Shown here piece after piece: positions 10,140-17,773 of a DNA stretch of 64,000 nt; position 1 is the first letter of the stretch, and each line of letters opens with the position of its first letter. The position numbers were made by a program, and so were the translations under genes. This DNA is from Oscillospiraceae bacterium (GTDB lineage Bacteria; Bacillota; Clostridia; Oscillospirales; Oscillospiraceae). Location of the stretch: contig WQVH01000005.1 of NCBI GenBank assembly GCA_009781695.1, positions 1 to 64,000 of the forward strand, read 5' to 3'. The notes beneath the pieces are model-generated. The model was not told the origin of the DNA and did no database searches. It worked only from the letters and a program-made list of their open reading frames with translations.

Positions 10140-11414
10140 ATGAAAAAGATGATAATAATACTTAATACGCTTCTGATTATCGTAGTTATTGCAGGATGCG
10201 AGCGAGAGATAATAAGCAACGCAGCAACAGAAGTTCCTGTCATCGGTGAAGAAGTCCCTGTTGCGAAAGAAAAACTCCCAGAGATAAGCGCCGAAGCGCC
10301 TCCGTGGAAAATTGCAATCATAACAAATGATGAAGAAAGCCATCATGCGGCAGAAGCTCTGGCCACAAGATTTGGTGAGCATAGAGTAATGCATAGGTCG
10401 GTGCCGCTGGCTTTTGGGTGGATAGATTGGCATCCGATCATTCAGGAAATAGTTGAAGATTCGGACGTGAAAGCGATAGTCAGCGCGGATGCACTTTTTC
10501 TCGAAGCGACCATTGATGAGCTTATGGCGATGCGGGAGGATATTTTTGTGGTGTATGCAGCTCCTCAAAGTCACCCAGTTTTAAGCGATGTGGATATTGT
10601 GGAACAGTTAAATCTGGTGATACAGACAAACGATCAAATCATCGGAGAACTCTTGGTAATGCAAGCGATAGCGATGGGCGCTGAAACGATCGCCCATTAT
10701 TCATTTTACAGACATTTGCGTGTGCCTTGGATCGCCGAGCGCCTTGATTTAATGCGCAACACGACAGAAAAAGCGGGTATAAGGTTTGTGGAATTGGATG
10801 CCCGAGATCCTATGTATAAAAACAGGTTTGATACGATAGCGCACATTGAGCAAGATTTGCCAAATCAGGCAAAAGAACTTGGTGTGAATACAGCTTTTTT
10901 TGGAACATCCTGTGTAATGCAAAGCGCTATCATTGCTCAAGTCATGGCGACCGGGGCGATTTTTGTGCAGCCGTGCTGCCTATCGCCATATCATGGGTAT
11001 CCGGTGGGGTTGGGGCTAGAGTATGGGACTTATATGGATAACACTTATCTTAGCATTGAGGACAATCCAGAAGCGGATTTAATGGGGCTTGGCGCACTTG
11101 TTGTAAGCATGGATGATGCAGTAGCAGCCGGAAATATGTCCGGTAGGATTTCGGGGTGGGGCGTTCCCGCAAACATGATGTGGACGACAATTGGATTTTT
11201 GTATGCTGTGGAATGGATCAGTGGAAATGTACCGCAAGAACATGGCGTAATCTGCCTTGACACGCTGGATAGACTGGCAAGGCAATTCGCCGCAGAGTTT
11301 GGCTTAGATTGCGGTATCACGCTGGATACGCTGGCTTTGGATGGCAATACGGTAAGCCATTATGTTTTGGCGACTATGGATTACCGTGTCTTTGGGCAGG
11401 TATCTATGCGGTGA
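10140..11414 (+). CDS. DUF3798-like extracytoplasmic lipoprotein
   Basis: 424 residues. The signal sequence (residues 1-20) ends in the lipobox VIAGC, so the protein is probably lipid-anchored outside the membrane. The mature part begins near WKIAIITNDEES and has the alternating alpha/beta look of a periplasmic-binding-protein fold: a dinucleotide-like start, then segments such as AIVSADALFLEATIDELM and GVNTAFFGTSCVMQSAII. It resembles the DUF3798 family of Clostridia, whose function I do not know. AGGGGG lies just ahead of the ATG. No transporter genes adjoin it on the same strand; the phn operon runs convergently. Confidence 0.65.
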   Translation: MKKMIIILNTLLIIVVIAGCEREIISNAATEVPVIGEEVPVAKEKLPEISAEAPPWKIAIITNDEESHHAAEALATRFGEHRVMHRSVPLAFGWIDWHPIIQEIVEDSDVKAIVSADALFLEATIDELMAMREDIFVVYAAPQSHPVLSDVDIVEQLNLVIQTNDQIIGELLVMQAIAMGAETIAHYSFYRHLRVPWIAERLDLMRNTTEKAGIRFVELDARDPMYKNRFDTIAHIEQDLPNQAKELGVNTAFFGTSCVMQSAIIAQVMATGAIFVQPCCLSPYHGYPVGLGLEYGTYMDNTYLSIEDNPEADLMGLGALVVSMDDAVAAGNMSGRISGWGVPANMMWTTIGFLYAVEWISGNVPQEHGVICLDTLDRLARQFAAEFGLDCGITLDTLALDGNTVSHYVLATMDYRVFGQVSMR

Positions 11415-11489
11415 CTTTTGCTGTAATGAAGATGTTGCCAAGTGCGTGAAGATATGGCGTAAAATATATACAATTAAAAGCACGAGCTA

Positions 11490-13010
11490 TCACAAATCAA
11501 AATAATCCAACAGGAAATCCGTCATCTCATGGCGGATTTCCTGTATAACCCGGCACTGAGGATACATCGGATATCCCCCTGCGCCACTTGCACGATAGTC
11601 GTTTGTGCAGATTGTAAAAGTGGCATCATCCACAACCTCATGATCCTCAAACTGCATGGAGATCACCCTGCTTCCTATAGGGCGCATATAATCTATTTCA
11701 GTTGCGAGCGGGTAAAAATAATCATGATTATAGTGCTCTACCTTGGGTTTTAAAAAACGATCAGAAATGCGAAGCTGCCCCTGCGCATCATACTCTAAAT
11801 ACTCAGCGCTGCGTTCTACAGCCGCTCTTAAGTGCTTGCCGGTGATTTCCAACAGTACAAAAGTGTTGGTGTAAGGGTATGCAGTGAATAAATCTCTGCG
11901 TCGAACCAATTCAGGCAGTCCGCGGGCATCATTCGCAAGGCTCGAAGCGGAAATTTGCGCACCGGAATTGCGCAATTGGAGCATATTGAATAAGTCGGCC
12001 AAAGGTGCGCCGTGTAAAGCCATTTGTATGCGATCGCCTACTTCAATAGGCTCTGCGAGCGTCCCCACCGGCTCGTCGAGCCAGATTTGCAAATTAGACT
12101 CTAAATCAGCAAATTGCATCCGTGTAGAGGGTACACATCCCTGTATGCTTAGATTAAGCTCCCTCTGGAGGGAGCTGTCAGCGTAGCTGACTGAGGGAGT
12201 CAACTTAGGCAGCTCTATAGATGAATGCACAGTGATGTTGCCTTGTGCTTGCGTAACCTCTAATAAGGCACACCCACGCCCCTGTTCAGGCGGCTGAATG
12301 ATATAAGTGCCGCAATAATAACGGCCTTGAGCGGGCATATGCTGATGCCCTGTAAGCAAGATATCAAAATCAAGCTCCGTACAGATTCTACACGCTATAT
12401 TTTCACCGCTATCGGACAGCACTTTCCCTGTGTCCAAATCGCATTCAAACCCGCCGTGGTAAATGCAGATGGTCAGATCCGTTTTGTCTTTGATTAAAGC
12501 CAAGGCGTTACGTGCCGCATCTAAAGGATCAGTGATCTGCAAGCCCTCAATATGCTCAGGTTTTTCCCAGAGATTCACAAAGTCAGTGACAATGCCGACC
12601 AAGCCCACTTTCATGCCATTTTCAAGCGTGTGGATGGTGTGTGGAAAGATACAGCGCCCGGATTCATCTTGCACATTCTCACACAGGCAAGCAGCATTGA
12701 GCCGATTTAAATAACCACTGAGTGCTTGCTTGCCGAAATTAAAATCATGATTGCCTAAGGTCACATAATCATAACCACAGGCATTCATCATGTCAGCCAA
12801 CACCTCAAAATTGTGCAATATGCGCCAACAATATTGATTAAGCGCTGAGCCTTGTAAAACGTCTCCGCCGTCAATGATCAAAGTATTTCCATCTTTGCAA
12901 AATGCTTTCGCACACTGAAATAAGCCAAGGGGCATAGCTCCTTGGCTAGAATCAGGCGGGAAAAAGTACCCATGAATATCGGATGTAAAATAAATTTTTA
13001 GTGTGCGCAT
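11490..13010 (-). CDS. Cytoplasmic 5'-nucleotidase / metallophosphoesterase
   Basis: 506 residues. The N-terminal calcineurin-like domain has all metal motifs: TSDIHGY, DGGDVLQG, TLGNHDFNFG, YHGGFE and LTGHQHMPAQG. The C-terminal part (about 330-500) matches the substrate-specificity domain of UshA/CpdB-type nucleotidases, with the late block TNDYRASGAGGYP. There is no signal peptide, unlike most of the family, so it should act inside the cell. Start: ATG at 13010, overlapping the phnE stop as TAATG, with GAGGTG five bases upstream. Longer in-frame starts would lie inside phnE. Residues about 271-285 are encoded by a copy of the dispersed hairpin repeat. It is the last gene of the phn operon. 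Confidence 0.9.
   Translation of the reverse strand: MRTLKIYFTSDIHGYFFPPDSSQGAMPLGLFQCAKAFCKDGNTLIIDGGDVLQGSALNQYCWRILHNFEVLADMMNACGYDYVTLGNHDFNFGKQALSGYLNRLNAACLCENVQDESGRCIFPHTIHTLENGMKVGLVGIVTDFVNLWEKPEHIEGLQITDPLDAARNALALIKDKTDLTICIYHGGFECDLDTGKVLSDSGENIACRICTELDFDILLTGHQHMPAQGRYYCGTYIIQPPEQGRGCALLEVTQAQGNITVHSSIELPKLTPSVSYADSSLQRELNLSIQGCVPSTRMQFADLESNLQIWLDEPVGTLAEPIEVGDRIQMALHGAPLADLFNMLQLRNSGAQISASSLANDARGLPELVRRRDLFTAYPYTNTFVLLEITGKHLRAAVERSAEYLEYDAQGQLRISDRFLKPKVEHYNHDYFYPLATEIDYMRPIGSRVISMQFEDHEVVDDATFTICTNDYRASGAGGYPMYPQCRVIQEIRHEMTDFLLDYFDL
11511..11543 (-). terminator. Inverted repeat over the last codons of the nucleotidase gene
   Basis: Perfect 11-bp stem CAGGAAATCCG (11511-11521) with CGGATTTCCTG (11533-11543), inside the coding end. 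On the minus strand it is followed by a T-rich stretch that contains the stop codon. It may terminate the phn operon or protect its 3' end. No other signal is visible in the 11415-11489 gap to the convergent lipoprotein gene. Confidence 0.35.
12157..12200 (+). repeat. Hairpin repeat, copy 2 (inside nucleotidase gene)
   Basis: Carries AGCTCCCTC-tg-GAGGGAGCT, then GTCAGCGTAGCTGAC and TGAGGGAGT, nearly identical to the intergenic copies at 17675-17723 and 52714-52754. It is read through in frame on the minus strand as TPSVSYADSSLQREL between the two enzyme domains. Confidence 0.85.
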
Positions 13011-13825
13011 TATACACCTCGTGTCAGCTTGCGCCGTACGCGTCCGGATATAAGTTCTACAATAAGGATCAGTACAATCAGGCCGATGAGGATTGCCCCT
13101 GCATCGCTCCAACGGAAGGAGCTCATAGCAAAAACCAATGGAGGGCCGATGCCACCGGCACCGACCAATCCCAACACCGTTGCATCACGCAGATTCATAT
13201 CATATCGATAAACCACCGTGGATAAGAAGTCAGGGATCAATTGGGGTAAAATACCATATCGTATTTTTTGAAATGGTGTACACCCAATGGCATCAAGCGC
13301 CTCCATAATGCCCTTATCCAGATCTTCGATATATTCTGTAAACATCTTAGAAACCATTCCGACGGATGCAAGTGACATGGTAAGTAACCCTGCAAAAGGC
13401 CCCGGACCGGTAACACGGATAAACATAAGTCCATAAATCATAACCGGAACGGTACGGATGGCAATGGTTATCAGCCGTCCCAGTAGGACAATGGGCTTAG
13501 GGGCGATATTCGTTGCGGATATAAATGCCAGCGGTATCGCAATAATAGCGCCGACGGTGGTACCCAGATAAGCGATGGCCATGGTTTCCAACAGCAAATA
13601 CAAAACGCTCTGTCTGGTGAAGTTAAATAAAAGATCTGTGTTGGGCTGTAAAATACCCATAAGTATATTGCGTGCAATCTGTGCGCCGCCGAGACCGGCA
13701 CCGGTAAACTGAGTCGCAGATGAAGACCACACCATAACAGCAGCGAATATCAGTGCAGCCGCCAACTTAAATGGCCAACGTCTGGGTGCGCGCAAGAACT
13801 GTTCTTGTGGTGTAAGTAATGTCAT
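13010..13825 (-). CDS. phnE: Phosphonate-type ABC transporter permease PhnE (second copy)
   Basis: 271 residues. A cytoplasmic N-terminus is followed by a first membrane segment (about 18-37), and the canonical permease core starts near residue 70. The loop that contacts the ATPase is visible as MEALDAIGCTPFQKIRYGILPQLIPDF, matching the EAA motif of importers, and is followed by GLVGAGGIGPPLVFAMSSF. It pairs with the permease encoded immediately upstream; their junction overlaps as TAATG. Together they should form the heterodimeric channel of a PhnCDE importer for phosphonate, phosphite or a related phosphorus compound. Confidence 0.93.
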   Translation of the reverse strand: MTLLTPQEQFLRAPRRWPFKLAAALIFAAVMVWSSSATQFTGAGLGGAQIARNILMGILQPNTDLLFNFTRQSVLYLLLETMAIAYLGTTVGAIIAIPLAFISATNIAPKPIVLLGRLITIAIRTVPVMIYGLMFIRVTGPGPFAGLLTMSLASVGMVSKMFTEYIEDLDKGIMEALDAIGCTPFQKIRYGILPQLIPDFLSTVVYRYDMNLRDATVLGLVGAGGIGPPLVFAMSSFRWSDAGAILIGLIVLILIVELISGRVRRKLTRGV

Positions 13826-14640
13826 TATGTCAGCCTCCTTCTGATGAAATGGCTGAGCGCTTCGATGAGTGTAACAGTGATAAGTAATGCCAACAAAATC
13901 ATTCCGACAGCGCTGTAATCTCTAAATTGAATGCGCTGATTCAAGATCAGACCGATACCACCTGCGCCGACCCAACCTAAAATAGCCGCATGACGCACAT
14001 TGCCTTCGAGGCAAAATAGGGCAGTTGAGATGTAAACAGGCATAATTTGCGGTGCGATGGCGAGCCAAAAAGCGGGAATCTTTTTGATGCCGATGGCTTC
14101 CATTGCTTCATATGCACCCATGTCCACGGTCTCAATGATCTCATAGAGCTGCTTGCCGATATAAGCGAATGTGAACACAGCGATTGCGACTGTACCGGCC
14201 AACGTTCCCAGACCAAGCACAAATGTTGCAATAAGTGCAACAATCAAAGTCGGCAGGGTGCGTACTGCGCTTAGAATCAAGCGAGTTAAATGGACGATTA
14301 TTTTGCTTTTCACAATATTACTTGCTGCAAGAATTGCCGCAGGGAAGGCCAGTGCAGCTCCGATGGCGGAGCCGAGAAGAGACATCTTAAGCGTATCCAA
14401 AAGCGGATCCCATACCCTATTCATGTAGGCAAAGCGAGGCGGGATCATTTCACCGAGTATAAAGAAGAAGTGATTGATTCTGGTGATAAGTACAGTGAGA
14501 TTAAAGCCGGTGAGCTGAATAGAAAAGTATGTAAACACCAAAAAAACCACTACAACAAGTGGCAGCATAGAACGAGGCTGCTTAACCTCTTTTCCATTGG
14601 GCAGTGTAATGATCTTGGGTTTGAAGATACGTGAAATCAT
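13825..14640 (-). CDS. phnE: Phosphonate-type ABC transporter permease PhnE (first copy)
   Basis: 271 residues. A hydrophobic segment lies at about 25-45, with the transport domain from about 75. Its EAA-type cytoplasmic loop is YEAMEAIGIKKIPAFWLAIAPQ, followed by HAAILGWVGAGGIGLILN. The sequence differs substantially from the downstream PhnE, so the two are ancient paralogues that most likely work as a heterodimer. Start: ATG at 14640, overlapping the phnC stop as ATGA. Confidence 0.93.
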   Translation of the reverse strand: MISRIFKPKIITLPNGKEVKQPRSMLPLVVVVFLVFTYFSIQLTGFNLTVLITRINHFFFILGEMIPPRFAYMNRVWDPLLDTLKMSLLGSAIGAALAFPAAILAASNIVKSKIIVHLTRLILSAVRTLPTLIVALIATFVLGLGTLAGTVAIAVFTFAYIGKQLYEIIETVDMGAYEAMEAIGIKKIPAFWLAIAPQIMPVYISTALFCLEGNVRHAAILGWVGAGGIGLILNQRIQFRDYSAVGMILLALLITVTLIEALSHFIRRRLT

Positions 14641-15392
14641 ACGATCTCAGCCTCCGTTTCTCCGCCATATATCTGATGGATCACATCTTCACTTACCTGA
14701 TCTGGGGGGCCGTCAAAGAGCACGACACCATCCCTGATGCCCACAATTCGGTCAGCATACTCCAGCGCCAGCTCAACATGATGAATATTGATCAAAATGC
14801 TGATGCCCAGTTCCCGATTGATGTTCAAAAAGTAATCCATGACCTGTTTGGCGGTCACAGGGTCAAGCGCTGCGACCGGCTCATCAGCCAGAATGATTTT
14901 AGGGTTTTGGACGAGCGTTCTGGCCAGTGCGACACGTTGCTGCTGGCCTCCGGATAGTTGGTCAACACGGACATATGCCTTTTCGAGAATGCCCACTTTG
15001 TCAAGTGCTGTCAAAGCGGCGATTTTGTCCTCTTTATGAAACAGGCCAAAAAGAACCCTGAAAAATGACATCTTTGGGACTCTTGCCGCCAAAACATTCT
15101 TTATAACGGTTGTCCGGTTTACCAGATTAAACGACTGGAAAATCATGCCGATCTCATGCCGGAACGCACGGAGAGACTTGCCTTTTAGTTGTCGCACAGG
15201 GATACCATCAACGGTCAACGTGCCATCGGTGATGTCATGCATCTTGTTGATGGCACGTATGAGTGTTGATTTTCCGGCGCCGGAGCGCCCGATGATGGCC
15301 ACAAACTCACCTTGATCGAAGTTTAGTGTCACATCATCGAGGGCTTTTACGCCGCTAGGATATACTTTGGTTACATGTTCAAATGAAATCAT
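14637..15392 (-). CDS. phnC: Phosphonate-type ABC transporter ATPase PhnC
   Basis: 251 residues. Walker A is IGRSGAGKSTLIRAIN near residue 35, the ABC signature is QLSGGQQQRVALAR near 140, and Walker B is IILADEPVAALDP, followed by the switch histidine in LINIHHVELA. This is the soluble ATPase that powers the two PhnE permeases. It overlaps phnD by four bases (ATGA) and phnE by four bases, so translation of the operon is tightly coupled. Confidence 0.95.
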   Translation of the reverse strand: MISFEHVTKVYPSGVKALDDVTLNFDQGEFVAIIGRSGAGKSTLIRAINKMHDITDGTLTVDGIPVRQLKGKSLRAFRHEIGMIFQSFNLVNRTTVIKNVLAARVPKMSFFRVLFGLFHKEDKIAALTALDKVGILEKAYVRVDQLSGGQQQRVALARTLVQNPKIILADEPVAALDPVTAKQVMDYFLNINRELGISILINIHHVELALEYADRIVGIRDGVVLFDGPPDQVSEDVIHQIYGGETEAEIV

Positions 15393-16477
15393 GATGTTAA
15401 GTCACGAATCAGCTCTTGTGCTGCACGAGTGGAGGCATAGTCCGCAGATGTGGCAGGTACATAACCGAAGTGATTGTAAATGGCAATGATTTCACGGCCT
15501 GCATCAGAGTTACCGATGTTGATGAATGCTGTTTGTAATGCATCACGAAGCGCCGGGGTCATATTTGCTGAAACGCGGCTTACACTGATGGTATCATTGA
15601 AAATGGGATTGGTAACGCCGATGAGATCGGTATCGTCCCAAATGGTGTTGTCCATGCCGAATTCATCCTGCCAGCGCTCTTCAAATCCCATACGTGCATC
15701 GGCAAAAGTAATGATAATGTCTATTTGACCTGCGGCCAGACGTGCAAATCCTGTTGCATAAGAATCCGCAGGCAGCACATGGTTCAGATGCGGAATAGAG
15801 TAGCCATAGTTTTCGTACAGCCAAAGTGCAGGGTAAATGTATCCGGCGGGTGAAGAAACGCCCATGACGCCCCATGTTGCACGATTGAGGTCATTCCAAG
15901 TCAGGTCTGCGCCTGAGTTTACGATTTCAGCCAGTTCACGTCCGATGGGTGACGGTCCGGATACGATGATTGAGCGGTAGAAAGAGACTTGATTGTCGGT
16001 ATTTTCGGTGGGTTTATTCTGATTCCAGTCGCGTGGGTCGGGGGAATCGTTGCTGAGACCGAAGCGTGTTGCAGCCAAGATAACTTCAGCACCATCGTCA
16101 AACAGTACGTAAGTTCCGCCCGGGATAAAGCCTACGTCGATAGAACCGGCGGAAAGTGCCTCACCAACGGCTTCAAATGTGGTGCCGACGGTGATGTCTA
16201 CGTTGCCGATCTCAAAGCCGAGGCCTGCCATCTCTGCGATAATCAAAGCGCCGAGCGGTTCGGTGGCAGCGATGATTTCGTCAGGCTCACGAGAAGGTAC
16301 GAACGCTACACGCAGTGTGTCGATTTGGACGGCTCCGCTGTCAGCGCCATCTATTGTTACAGGGCCTGTGTCGGGGTCTGAGCTTGTGCCGCCGTTGCCG
16401 CATGCGGCAATTGCTGCAATCAGGCTGAGACACAGGACAAGCAGGGTGATTGTCTTGGGCAATTTAGTTTTTGTCAT
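15389..16477 (-). CDS. phnD: Phosphonate-type ABC transporter substrate-binding lipoprotein PhnD
   Basis: 362 residues. The signal peptide ends with lipobox LIAAIAAC, so the mature protein is membrane-tethered. The binding domain begins with LRVAFVPSREPDEIIAATEPLG, the family's opening beta strand, and includes VDVG-like turns (AGSIDVGFIPGGTYVLF) and a late segment ADARMGFEERW. It captures the ligand outside the cell for the PhnE/PhnC importer. No C-P lyase or phosphonatase genes are nearby, so the ligand may be phosphite, a phosphonate ester or another phosphate analogue. GGAG precedes the ATG; the promoter is at 16538-16566. Confidence 0.92.
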   Translation of the reverse strand: MTKTKLPKTITLLVLCLSLIAAIAACGNGGTSSDPDTGPVTIDGADSGAVQIDTLRVAFVPSREPDEIIAATEPLGALIIAEMAGLGFEIGNVDITVGTTFEAVGEALSAGSIDVGFIPGGTYVLFDDGAEVILAATRFGLSNDSPDPRDWNQNKPTENTDNQVSFYRSIIVSGPSPIGRELAEIVNSGADLTWNDLNRATWGVMGVSSPAGYIYPALWLYENYGYSIPHLNHVLPADSYATGFARLAAGQIDIIITFADARMGFEERWQDEFGMDNTIWDDTDLIGVTNPIFNDTISVSRVSANMTPALRDALQTAFINIGNSDAGREIIAIYNHFGYVPATSADYASTRAAQELIRDLTS

Positions 16478-16537
16478 TCTTTTTCATTCTCCTTAGTCTA
16501 CGTGGTTTATGTGCGATCAATTTCTGATGCGAGAATT

Positions 16538-16566
16538 ATTATATACTATTTTACTTGTCATGAAAA
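16538..16566 (-). promoter_or_regulatory. Promoter of the phn operon
   Basis: Minus strand: -10 TATAAT (16538-16543, perfect) with -35 TTTTCA (16561-16566, four of six) 17 bp away. It is about 60 bp from the phnD start. No Pho-box repeat could be recognised. The remainder of the gap, 16567-16784, shows no gene or convincing signal. Confidence 0.65.
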
Positions 16567-16784
16567 GTGTGAATTTTGGTGTGTTGGGCGTGAAAGAGGA
16601 TGTTTTTTAGACAAGTTTTACACATCTTTGACAGGCAGTACGTTGCCTTGCGTTTTCTTGATTCGTTTTTGATTTTTTGGTATGATTAAGTGCGATTGGC
16701 GCTTGAAGATGTGGGCGCTTGATGTTCGGGGAGGAGGGTGTTTTGTTGTTGAATAGACATTTGTAAGTTTTTCGTTTGAGTCTA

Positions 16785-16823
16785 TAAAAATCTCTTGGAA
16801 AATTTCCGGTATTCCAAGAGATT
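16785..16823 (-). terminator. Rho-independent terminator after the MNT/HEPN pair
   Basis: Perfect 12-bp stem AATCTCTTGGAA (16789-16800) with TTCCAAGAGATT (16812-16823) and an 11-base loop. On the minus strand it is followed by TTTTTATAG, so it ends transcripts coming from the toxin-antitoxin genes. Confidence 0.8.
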
Positions 16824-16863
16824 CTTGCGATGTCAGATAAAAATTTCTGCGAGAAAATATCAG

Positions 16864-17176
16864 TTATTTGGAGTTAGATGTATCGGGTATTTGAGCTTGT
16901 AAAAATTTCAAAAGTTCGGGAATGGATGTCTGAGCAGTGTTCCTAATTGTATCAAGATTCATTGTATGATATCCATGTGCTGCAAAGTTTCGCATTCCTG
17001 TCATGTTCTTCCACGGTACTTCAGGGTATGCACTTTTGAACTCTATCGAAAGATGGTTCGCCAGCTCTCCAATATTCAGAAGTGACATTAAACGAGGCTG
17101 CTTTTTCACAAAATGCAATAATATCTTGTGCATCTTCAATCATATGTGACAGTATCGCCTCAGTTTTCTCGTTCAT
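16864..17176 (-). pseudogene. HEPN-domain (DUF86) toxin-antitoxin gene, internally deleted and frameshifted
   Basis: The gene starts at ATG 17176, overlapping the MNT gene, and reads MNEKTEAILSHMIEDAQDII then AFCEKAASF before running out of frame to a stop. The rest of the family continues in another frame as MSLLNIGELANHLSIEF, VPWKNMTGMRNFAAHG and a normal C-terminus. Compared with intact DUF86 proteins (about 110 residues), some 15-20 residues are missing at the junction and the two halves are out of frame. The RNFAAH segment keeps the R-x4-H RNase motif. A downstream in-frame ATG at 17139 could in principle yield 91 residues without helix 1. I read it as a broken gene. Confidence 0.75.
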
Positions 17177-17477
17177 ATATTATCCTCAAATCACTAAGTA
17201 CATTTTTACGAAATTGCACCTTGGATTCATGCTCTAGTGCGTAAAAAGTGATCAAATCCACAGGTCGGTTAAATGCTTCTTCCAAATCGGTACGGAGGCC
17301 AAAAAACTCAAAATTTGCACCGCCTCTGCCGGGAAGAAATTCGATCAGCATATCAATATCGCTTTTATCGGAAATATTGCCACGTGCCGCAGAGCCAAAA
17401 AACGCAGCACGCTTCACAGGATATGATCGCAAAACATTGCAGGCCACAGCTTCAATATGCGATACATCAGTTTGCAT
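17160..17477 (-). CDS. MNT-type nucleotidyltransferase (antitoxin of an MNT/HEPN pair)
   Basis: 105 residues. The minimal nucleotidyltransferase core is clear: FFGSAARGNISDKSDIDMLIEF contains the GS-x-x-RG and SD-x-D motifs, with a third acidic residue in RPVDLITF. In characterised MNT/HEPN modules this protein neutralises the HEPN RNase by adding AMP to it. The ATG at 17477 follows AGGAGGT by eight bases; an in-frame ATG six codons earlier overlaps that ribosome site and is rejected. The partner gene downstream is damaged, so this one may be a leftover or may have gained another role. Confidence 0.88.
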   Translation of the reverse strand: MQTDVSHIEAVACNVLRSYPVKRAAFFGSAARGNISDKSDIDMLIEFLPGRGGANFEFFGLRTDLEEAFNRPVDLITFYALEHESKVQFRKNVLSDLRIIYEREN

Positions 17478-17511
17478 TGCAATGCACCTCCTCATGTTGT
17501 GCTCTATGGTT

Positions 17512-17520
17512 ATTATAGCA
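17512..17520 (-). promoter_or_regulatory. Extended -10 promoter of the MNT/HEPN pair
   Basis: Minus strand TGCTATAAT: a perfect TATAAT with the TG extension one base upstream. No good -35 is present, which is acceptable for this promoter class. It is 35 bp from the MNT start. Confidence 0.65.
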
Positions 17521-17674
17521 TGAAGCAGCCTGAAAATGAATAAAAAGTTTGCTCTTAATTAGCTTGTCGATTTATTTAATCTGCTCATGCGCTTTCTTTT
17601 TTGTCTTAGTGATTTGTTATGGACATAAAAGCCATGTGTGTCCCCATCTAAGCAACTCGAAATATTTCGATTTT

Positions 17675-17723
17675 AACTCCCTCAGTCAGCTACGCTGACA
17701 GCTCCCTCGCGAGGGAGCTGTCA
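17675..17723 (-). repeat. Hairpin repeat, copy 3
   Basis: Reverse orientation relative to the other copies: AACTCCCTCAGTCAGCTACG followed by CTGACAGCTCCCTCGCGAGGGAGCTGTCA. It forms the CTCCCTC/GAGGGAG stem and the TCAGC/GCTGA stem. It lies 50 bases after the htpG stop, between htpG and the MNT gene. Nothing else was recognised in 17521-17773. Confidence 0.85.
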
Positions 17724-17773
17724 AAGGTAACCGCCCTATGGCGATATTTTCAAATTCTACGTAATGCAAACTC

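Noticed and set aside
9792..10574. A 260-codon minus-strand frame
   Set aside because: Antisense to the aldo/keto reductase tail and the lipoprotein start, which both have clear motifs and signals.
11490..16477. A complete phosphonate-degradation locus
   Set aside because: Only transporter genes and a nucleotidase-like gene are present; no C-P lyase or phosphonatase genes lie in the window.
16864..17139. An intact 91-residue HEPN protein starting at 17139
   Set aside because: The family N-terminus is present in a different frame from 17176, so a deletion with frameshift explains the region better than a naturally short gene.
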